Assembly: GCA_963839745.1 (NCBI GenBank)
Contig: CAWIWC010000007.1
Location: 39,964 to 103,963, forward strand
Direction: 5' to 3'
From: JAIBJN01 sp963839745
Lineage (GTDB): Bacteria; Actinomycetota; Thermoleophilia; Gaiellales; Gaiellaceae
DNA: 64,000 nt
The notes beneath the pieces were generated by a model. It was not told the origin of the DNA. It was given only the letters and a program-made list of their open reading frames with translations, and ran no database searches. The translations under genes and the position numbers were made by a program. Below are positions 57,961 through 64,000 of this stretch, one piece after another (positions within the stretch are counted from its first letter, which is position 1; each line of letters starts with the position of its first letter).

Positions 57961-58671
57961 CACGACGCTTGCCTCTGCCGGGCTTCCCGCCGACGGCGCG
58001 TGCGCCCACAGCCGCGTCGAGGCGACCGCGGCAGCCCCCGACGGGCGGGCTAGGTCATGCGGATCGTCGTCTGAGCCTGATGGGGAGGGGTCGCCGCGGG
58101 CACCCGTGCGGACACTACGCCGGCGGGGTTCACGAGCGGCGATCCGAGCGCACCCGGACACGGTCTGTGTCCGCGTACCGCGGACACGTCGTGCGCGGTT
58201 GGCGTCGAGTCGTAGGAGCGTCCGGTGAAAGCTGCGCTCGCGAAGCAGGTAGAGCGGCATGCTCCGCCAGGGTTTTGGTTCGGAGTTCGGCAAGGCGGCG
58301 ATATCGGCACGGATGGGCGCAAGCCTTTGCTTGATGCGTTCGCGCGCGGACGGCGTTCTCGGGGACCATGCTGCGACCTGTCCAGGAGTCACGTGCGTTG
58401 AGAGCGCGGACTAGGGCACTAACTTTGGTTGCCATCCGCGTGGGTGTCGAAGTGCGTTCATGACTGCACGTTTCAACCTGACTGGCGCCGGAGGACGGAA
58501 GCCCTCTAGGCGCGGCGAGAGCCCGGTTAGGGGGCTCCCGGATCCGCGCAGTCATGCAGCACCATCCGCCGACACCCATCAGCGAACTTGCCGCGCACGG
58601 TACCGCATCGCGAGGACGGCACCAACGAACCCGGAGGGCGTCCTCACTAGCAAGTAGACTTTTGCGCAATA
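57961..58671. other. Gene-poor stretch with a GTGTCCGCG palindrome
   Basis: I see no convincing gene. An inverted repeat GTGTCCGCG-TAC-CGCGGACAC lies at 58167-58187, and the half-unit GTGTCCGC resembles the CTGTCCG part of the repeats at 37058 and 37168. The minus strand stays open in places upstream of the ATPase start but shows no recognisable domain. The AT-richer stretch around 58640-58670 precedes the next gene and may hold its promoter. Confidence 0.45.
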
Positions 58672-59325
58672 GTGCATACGCTCAAAGAAACCAAGCTGCT
58701 GACCGTGGGGGAGGTCGCCCTTCTCCTCCGTCAGAGCGAGCGCGTCGTGCGCGACAAGATCACCGCGGGCGTGCTGCCGGCAGTCAGATCGGGGACCGGC
58801 CCAAGGGCGCCGCTGCGCGTCGACCGGGCCGAGATCGAAGCGTGGCTCGAGCGGGGCCGCGTTGACCCCCACGATCGCCGCGCACCGGAAGGAGCAGCAC
58901 GAGCGAGGAGCTTCACGCCACAGGCACGCATCCCGGGGTTCGACCTCCGGGCGGCGGCCCGGGCTGTAGGCGACCTGGCACCATACCGAGGAGAGAGAGC
59001 CGTGGTCCTCTTCATGGAGCAACGGCGCGGGTGGAGCGACCTCGAGAAATTCGACGAGGAGATCAACGAGGCCGAACAAGCGTCCGGCCGCCCTCCAACC
59101 ATGCCGGTGAAGGCGTGCCCCCACAACGGCCACGGCTACTACCAGGGCACCCGGTGCCCGACATGCCAAGCGACCCGCTATCGCGTCCGGCCCAAGACGG
59201 CGGCTCGAGGGCTCGGCGCCGACCACCGAAGTCGACGGGAACTGCTCCGGCGAGCGCAACCGACCGGGCCGTGTTGGCTATGCGGTCAGCCCGGGGACTC
59301 GGTCCCGATCCAGACGATCCGCTGA
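58672..59325 (+). CDS. HTH_17 protein continuing into an HNH-like zinc region
   Basis: The frame from GTG 58672 begins with an excisionase-type HTH: LLTVGEVALLLRQSERVVRD, KITAGVLPAVRSG, LRVDRAEIEAWLERGRV. It is followed by a segment without recognised domain and then Cys-rich sequence (ACPHNGHGYYQGTRCPTCQA) belonging to an HNH region described separately. It may be two genes joined by lost stop codons. It probably regulates the element. Confidence 0.6.
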   Translation: MHTLKETKLLTVGEVALLLRQSERVVRDKITAGVLPAVRSGTGPRAPLRVDRAEIEAWLERGRVDPHDRRAPEGAARARSFTPQARIPGFDLRAAARAVGDLAPYRGERAVVLFMEQRRGWSDLEKFDEEINEAEQASGRPPTMPVKACPHNGHGYYQGTRCPTCQATRYRVRPKTAARGLGADHRSRRELLRRAQPTGPCWLCGQPGDSVPIQTIR

Positions 59326-59430
59326 CCGCCGATCACGTCGTGGCGCGAGCGGTCGGCGGAAGCGAGGCTCCGAGCTGCGGCCGGCGCATCGCTCGTGCAA
59401 CTCCAGCCGAGGAGCGGGGGGGCGGCTTTT
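59101..59430 (+). pseudogene. Phage-type HNH endonuclease, frameshifted
   Basis: ATG 59101 starts VKACPHNGHGYYQGTRCPTC, then TGPCWLCGQPGD in the same frame, DDPLTADHVVARAVGGSEAP in a second frame and ELRPAHRSCNSSRGAG in a third. Together these give the C-C, D-H, GG and H-CN motifs of HNH nucleases found beside terminase genes in phages. At least two frame changes make it non-functional as assembled. Confidence 0.62.
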
Positions 59431-59490
59431 TTGAGGCGCGAAGCCGTGACCGGCCCAATCGGCGGCGAGTGAGAGGGACGTAACCCCCTG

Positions 59491-59786
59491 ATGGCCAGGC
59501 CGACGGTGTCGCTGCTCGAGCTCGTCCAAGAACGCGGCTTTTCGGCCCGGAACAAGCGGCACAGGCGGAAGCTGCTCGAGGACGACTCGCTTATCGCGTT
59601 TGCGAATGGAACGTGGATACGCCGCCGCTGTGGCGGTCGCTGGTCGAGATCCAGCTGCGCTACCGGCATGACTACGGTTGCCTGGACAGGTCGTACACGG
59701 CGCAGGGGGCACGGTCGTTCGAGTCGCACCTTCGGCTAGTGGGCGAGGATGGGGAGCCGTTGGAGCGGCCGCTGCTGGTGCTGTGA
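59491..59786 (+). pseudogene. Hypothetical phage-like protein, one frameshift
   Basis: ATG 59491 encodes ARPTVSLLELVQERGFSARN and KLLEDDSLIAFANG. From about 59610 the coding continues in another frame as TPPLWRSLVEIQLRYRHDYG and LRLVGEDGEPLERPLLVL, ending at TGA 59784-59786. The position next to an HNH gene recalls a small terminase-type protein, but I do not recognise the family. Confidence 0.45.
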
Positions 59787-60794
59787 CTCCCTCGTCAGGC
59801 CTCTGGGCGGGCTACGAGTTCGGCGAGCCTGCGGTCATGCTTCCAGGGTCTGGCCGAGACCGTCGGCCTCGGCTCCGGACTAGCTTGCGGCTTCGAATCC
59901 ATCCCGCTAAAAGAGAAATGACTTTCGCTCCGCTTCTCTCGGCCCCGGTCAAGTGTGGTTGCGAGGGTCTGTGGGGGGCCTGGCAGCTGGGCCGCAGAGC
60001 GTCGGGCCTCCCTCACAAAAAGGCGGGAGGCGCTGACCAGGCCGCTGACCCTCGCCCCCCCGAAGCGGTCTGCCCTGCGCGGAGCCCTCATAAACTCGAA
60101 GCGGCCGCTGAGCAGGGTCGCGCAGCTCATGGAGGAGACCCTGCGGCCCGCGCCCTTCTTAGCTATGGAACTGGGCAGGAGAGTGTCGAGCCCAGTGTAA
60201 CTTGGGCCGTGCGGAGCCGGGCTAGCTTGGCCGCAGAGGCGCCGAGGCTGTTGGGACCCGGCAGCGCGGTGCCGGCCCGGCTCCGCTACTTCTTAAGACG
60301 CCGAACCTGAACGATTCTTGCGCTAGGAAGTCGTCGCCCTCGATCACGACTCCGTCGGCCGGCTCGTCCCGTTCGACCTTCTCGAACCGTGGCACCGGCC
60401 CGCCCGTGGGTGGAAAATCCAGCGGGCGAACGCGGCCGGGCAGCGGCGCGGATCTAAGGAGTGCGTCTGATCGGGAGGGAGGTGAAGTGATGGACTGGGC
60501 AGCCGTCGCAATCGCAAATCGGCTATGACGCGTTTGTGCCTAATGAAGTTCGTGTGAAGCGCTGGAGACCTGGCGCTACCCGAGGGAGCGCCTGTCTGAA
60601 AGGAGGCAGTTACGGCAGCCGCACGGCAAGACGGGAGACTCGGAGATCTGTGTCCCCCGCTGGCAGGGGGCGCTCGGTTGGGGCTAGATACACCAGGGCG
60701 CGGGCGATATGCTCCCGCGTCTTGTAACTACAAGCGCATGTGTTCCGGGACTATCTACGAGCGCATGTGGTCTGGGACTATCGAGGAGGGCTTT
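59787..60794. other. 1-kb stretch without a recognisable gene
   Basis: Open frames here are short and show no coding bias or known motif. The tail, from 60734, holds a tandem repeat next to the M28 gene start. Codon-level decay and lower GC in parts (about 60300-60560) suggest old element DNA. Confidence 0.5.
60734..60782 (+). repeat. 27-bp-period tandem repeat upstream of the M28 peptidase gene
   Basis: GCGCATGTGTTCCGGGACTA (60734) and GCGCATGTGGTCTGGGACTA (60761) are direct copies with two mismatches, 27 bp apart. They end 12 bp before the peptidase ATG and next to its ribosome site, so they may be a regulator-binding or leader element. Confidence 0.65.
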
Positions 60795-62343
60795 ATGAGG
60801 GGAGTTTGGGCACTGCTTCGGCGCGGACGCGCCCGAGGCCTTGTGATCGCGGCTGTCGCATTGACGAGCCTGGTGTCCGCCAACACCGCGTTGGCACAGG
60901 TTCCGCAAAGCGACTGCGACGAGCGGGTGAACAACACGTACCAGAAGGTGCTCGAGTGCGTCCGTGTCTCCGGCGTGCGGGAACATCAGGCCGCGCTGCA
61001 GGCGATCGCCGACGCAAACGGCGGCACGCGGGCGGCGGGGCTTCCGGGTACAACGCGAGCGCCGACTACGTGGAAGACACGCTGGAGGCGGCCGGATGGA
61101 CCGTCACCTCGACAAGTTCCCGTTCATGTTCATTCCCCTCCGGTGCTGCGGCAGCTGACGCCGGTGGCGCGACCTATGAGACGGGCGCCTACACCGGAAG
61201 CGGTATCGGCGCGGTGCAAGGGTCCGTCATTCCGGTCGACATCAATCTGACGCCACCGCGAGCAAGCACGAGCGGCTGCGAGGCAGCCGATTCGCCGGGC
61301 TCGACTGGAGCGGCCCGGCAACATCGCGCTGATCCAGCGGGGCACCTGCGCTTCGGCATAAAGGCGATCAACGCCCAGAATGCCGGCGCCGAAGCGGTGA
61401 TCATCTTCAACCAGGGCGACACCCCGCTTCGTGAGGGCCTGATCGTCGGCACGCTCCTGCCCGACGGCGCTGCAGTCACCATCCCCGTCGTCGGCGCCTC
61501 CTTCGCCGACGGCGCGGCGCTCGCCCAGCCAGGCTCGACCGCGTTCATCGACGTCGCCCCGGCGGAGACGCGGCCGCAGGAGAACGTCATCGCCGAGCTT
61601 CCCGGCGTCAACGACGACAACGTCGTCATGGCCGGCGCGCACCTCGACTCGGTCCAGGCGGGCCCGGGGATCAACGACAACGGCAGCGGCTCGGCCGCTC
61701 TGCTGGAGATCGCGCAGCAGCTCGCCAGCTGAGGCCCCAGAACACCCTGCGCTTCGCCTGGTGGGGCGCCGAGGAGGCGGGGCTCATCGGCTCGACCGAC
61801 TACGTCAACAGCCTGAGCCAGGCGGAGAAGGACCGGATCGCCCTGTACCTCAACTTCGACATGGTCGGCTCCCCGAACTACATCTTCATGGTCTACGACG
61901 GCGACCAGTCGGGCTTCACGGCCCCGGTGCCGATTCCGCCGGGGTCGATCGAGATCGAGGATCTGTTCGAGTCGTACTTCACGCTCGGCGGATGAGCCAT
62001 ACGACGACGCCGCGTTCAGGACGCAGCGACTACCAGGCGTTCATCCTCAACGGGATCCCGGCCGGAGGCCTGTTCACCGGGGCCGAGGTGCCCAAGACCG
62101 CCGAGCAGCAGGCGATCTGGGGCGGCACCACCGGGCCCCGTACGACCCCTGTTACCACCTGGCGTGCGACACGTTCGCCAACAACAACAACCACGCGCTC
62201 GAGCGTGAACAGCGAAGCCATCGCCTTCGCGGTGTGACGTACGCCTACTCGACCCAGACGGTCAACGGCGTCCCGGGAGCGGTCGTCCGGGCCACTTCAC
62301 GATCCCGGCTCCGGCCGGCTCGCAACGCACCTTCGTGAACTAG
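60795..62343 (+). pseudogene. Secreted M28 aminopeptidase with PA domain, many frameshifts
   Basis: ATG 60795 (GAGGAGGG upstream) gives a signal peptide LVIAAVALTSLVSANTALA. The body contains a protease-associated insert (IALIQRGTCAFGIKAINAQN in repaired frame, GAEAVIIFNQGDTPLREG). The M28 metal ligands are MAGAHLDSV, INDNGSGSA, WGAEEAGLIG, LNFDMVGSPN and CYHLACD. These resemble the secreted aminopeptidases of Streptomyces. The frame changes at about 61040, 61110, 61160, 61290, 61730, 61990 and 62140, so it is broken as assembled. Confidence 0.8.
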
Positions 62344-62763
62344 CCTGCATCAGGATGTGAGGGGCCGGCCCTCAGTGGTGGGGCCGCCCCCTCACACCAT
62401 CCCCACAGACTGCGCGGCGACCAGGCAGTATCCGGTTAAGGAGGCCCGCTTGCTTTCCCAAGGGCGAGCGGGCCTCCCACCGAACAGAACGGCAGTCGAC
62501 CCGTCTCAAACGGCCATCTTGTTGCCGTCGCGACTACGGCCAGGCTCGAGTCGGGCCGGGCGGGGGTGTAGCCGATCGGCTCCAGCTAACCGCCCGGCCC
62601 GCCCACGCTGACAGCGGCCCGCCCCCCAGCTGCCCGATCCGTGCCCAAACGCCTCGGAACGGGCTCACGGAGCCATGCGGCCTCGGCTACCCACAAGTGG
62701 CCGCAACGCCAGGAGCCAAGCCACCTTGCGCCAGCGGCCGACACTCGCCTCCCGACCGCCTGA
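62344..62763. other. Gene-free stretch with a strong hairpin
   Basis: No gene is evident. GGAGGCCCGCT / AGCGGGCCTCC (62440-62450, 62467-62477) is a perfect 11-bp stem with a 16-nt loop and may end the peptidase transcript, although no T-run follows. GTGAGGGG / CCCCTCAC around 62358-62396 forms another imperfect stem. Confidence 0.5.
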
Positions 62764-62811
62764 CCTCCATGGTAAGGAGGGGGGTCGACGGTTCGAGTCC
62801 GTCAGAGGGCT
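62764..62811 (+). other. 3' half of a tRNA-Thr(GGT) gene
   Basis: The anticodon stem CCTCC / GGAGG (62764-62768, 62776-62780) closes the 7-nt loop ATGGTAA, anticodon GGT. It is followed by a variable region GGGGTC, T-arm GACGG-TTCGAGT-CCGTC (62787-62803) and acceptor strand AGAGGGC (62804-62810). The 5' acceptor strand and D-arm are absent upstream. Such a fragment is what an integrative element leaves at one end after recombining within a tRNA gene. Confidence 0.75.
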
Positions 62812-63173
62812 TGAGGCGGGGAGTCCGGGATTGCGCTCGCTTCCCCGCTCAGACTCAAGCGCCCTCGGTGCCCTCTCCGTGCCCGAACCCGCCTTTTTCG
62901 GCCGGATCGAGTTCGAAGGTGAGGGAGTTCGGCCCGGTCATTCGAAGCTGGACAGCGTCGTACTTCGGCGCGTGCTCCGTCTTTGAGCTCCTCGGCGACG
63001 ACGATCATTTCCACCGCGGTCGCGCCAGGCTCGTCGAAGAAGGTGCACGGCTCTCCACCAAGCGCCTGTTGGAAGCACTTCAGCACTCTGTCCCTGTAGC
63101 CATCACTAACTCGGCCTTTGCCTCGTTCGCCCGGGTTGGGGCCGTAGCCTTCGGTCGCTGGCCAGCGCCAGCC
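62812..63173. other. Stretch with only fragmentary coding signal
   Basis: Minus-strand pieces in two frames, ALGGEPCTFFDEPGATAVEM and YDAVQLRMTGPNSLTFELDP, look like short remnants of a protein gene around 62900-63080. Neither is long enough to classify. Confidence 0.35.
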
Positions 63174-63846
63174 TTACGGGAAGCCTTGTCGGTACGCCCT
63201 CACACCGCCGGCGATGCCCACAAGCAGGCTCAGACCTATGAGCGCGAACAGGACGCCCGCGAGCAGGCTGTGCGCCGCCGAGCTCCCCTCGCCGAGCAGA
63301 GCTTCATCGTCGGCACTCGGCAGCGGGGAGGCGTCCCCGCCGTAGGCTCCCCTCGCCAAGGACTCCTCCGGCCGCGCCATTCGCGCCGCCGCCTGAAGAG
63401 CCGTCAGAGCGCGAGGCCGCGAGACCGGCCGCATCGCCGCTTGCCGCACCGTGAGGGCCGTTCTCCACGGGGCACTCGTAGTCCCCCGCGACCGGGTACC
63501 CGCTTGCGGATGCCGCGCAGGGACAAGAGTCCAATCCGGACCCTTCGCTAGACCCCGAGCCGCCACCGCCGGAGCCGCCACCGCCGGGAGCTGCCACCGC
63601 CGGAGCTGCCACCGCCCGAGCCGCCGCCGCTCCCGACACTCGGCGTTTCGACCGATGGAACTGGACTGCTGCCGCCTCCGTCATCGCCCGGTAGTTCGGG
63701 GGACTCCACATCCGGAACCTCGGGAACGGGCAGCTCGGGAAGCGGGGCCTCGGGAAGCGGGGGCCTCGGGAAGCTGTGCGGCCGCAGGAGCTGCGCCCAC
63801 CCCAGAGAGACCCGCCACAACCACCAGGGATCGCCATCAGCCGCAT
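63174..63846 (-). pseudogene. Secreted Pro/Gly-rich surface protein, frameshifted
   Basis: ATG 63846 with a one-base correction near 63826 gives the signal peptide VVVAGLSGVGAAPAAA. LPEAP/LPELP/VPEVP repeats, a Gly/Ser-rich spacer (SVGSGGGSGGGSSGGGSS) and a Cys pair (LDSCPCAASASGYPVAGDYE) follow. The C-terminal membrane helix (LLAGVLFALIGLSLLVGIAG) has a short basic tail (VRAYRQGF). This is the layout of a surface-anchored stalk protein. Frame changes near 63826, 63590 and 63360 break it as assembled. Confidence 0.6.
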
Positions 63847-64000
63847 GCTGACCCCCTAAGTCAGTTCTCTTGCGCCCCCAAAGCCTTCCCGTTCTTCGCC
63901 GTGGCAAACGTCGGCCCAGCGTCCTGGAACCCGACATTCACCAGCGACGGGAAGCCAGGAGCATCGGGGCGAGCCCGAAGCCCGCAAGACGGCCCGCCCC

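Noticed and set aside
57474..58334. Plus-strand frame continuing from the integrase N-terminus for a 338-codon protein
   Set aside because: Beyond about 57473 it is antisense to the P-loop ATPase, so the long frame is a product of the junction, not a real gene.
58460..58657. Small plus-strand frame before the HTH gene
   Set aside because: Low-complexity Arg/Pro/Thr composition, no ribosome site and no similarity to a known domain.
62764..62811. Functional tRNA-Thr gene
   Set aside because: The D-arm and 5' acceptor strand (expected GCCCTCT) are missing upstream, so it is only a 3' half.

Overview
The window is a high-GC (about 70%) chromosomal segment with heavy use of GTG starts, tightly overlapping genes and a strong codon bias toward G/C at third positions. 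The order thrS-infC-rpmI-rplT-trmH-like-pheS-pheT, the CYTH-CHAD/ppk/ppx cluster, the mycobacterial-type Nudix plus SixA pair and actinobacterial-style PHO boxes (11-bp direct repeats of TTCACC) point to a deep-branching actinobacterium, most likely class Thermoleophilia (Gaiellales/Solirubrobacterales). That placement is inference from gene content only.

Region 1 (1-25990) is largely a phosphate regulon. After the cut-off start of a copper P-type ATPase with a CsoR-like operator come a metallophosphoesterase and the phosphate uptake set pstS-pstC-pstA-pstB-phoU on the minus strand. They are followed by a PhoR-like kinase, a PhoB-like regulator, a Tat-exported PhoX phosphatase, a PHP phosphoesterase, polyphosphate kinase, exopolyphosphatase, a 91-residue barrel-like protein, Nudix and SixA genes, a CYTH-CHAD protein, and a receiver / PAS histidine kinase / NarL-type regulator operon. 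Strings of TTCACC-like hexamers spaced exactly 11 bp apart precede pstS, the PhoB-like gene, phoX, ppk, the 91-residue protein and the receiver-kinase operon. One regulator could therefore link uptake, scavenging, polyphosphate storage and a second signalling system.

Region 2 (26000-32400) holds two transporters (MFS and MMPL) and small genes (YjbR-like, arrestin-like, MBL-like). Region 3 (32400-42700) is core translation: thrS, infC, rpmI, rplT, an rRNA methyltransferase, pheS and pheT, with a hairpin-rich leader before infC. Region 4 (42700-54300) carries a 2-oxo acid (pyruvate or acetoin) dehydrogenase operon (E1 alpha, E1 beta, E2, then E3). In it two copies of a ~163-bp palindromic element exactly fill the gaps on both sides of the E2 gene. 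Oxidoreductase, acetyltransferase, cupin, DedA, M20 and hydrolase genes follow, ending at a tRNA-Leu(CAG).

Region 5 (54384-64000) is a decayed integrative element beginning at the tRNA-Leu gene. The integrase and a RepA-like AAA ATPase are each broken in two, and the halves lie on opposite strands around a ~2.1-kb segment. Flipping that segment would rebuild both genes. The region also has an octamer array, a heavily frameshifted DNA methyltransferase, HTH and HNH fragments, a frameshifted secreted M28 peptidase, a 3' half of a tRNA-Thr gene and a frameshifted Pro/Gly-rich surface protein.

Single-base frameshifts recur throughout, including in genes expected to be functional such as E1 beta and a response regulator. 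Many sit in short G/C runs. Uncorrected indels in the assembly are therefore a serious alternative to real pseudogenes, and coordinates of broken genes below are given across the breaks.
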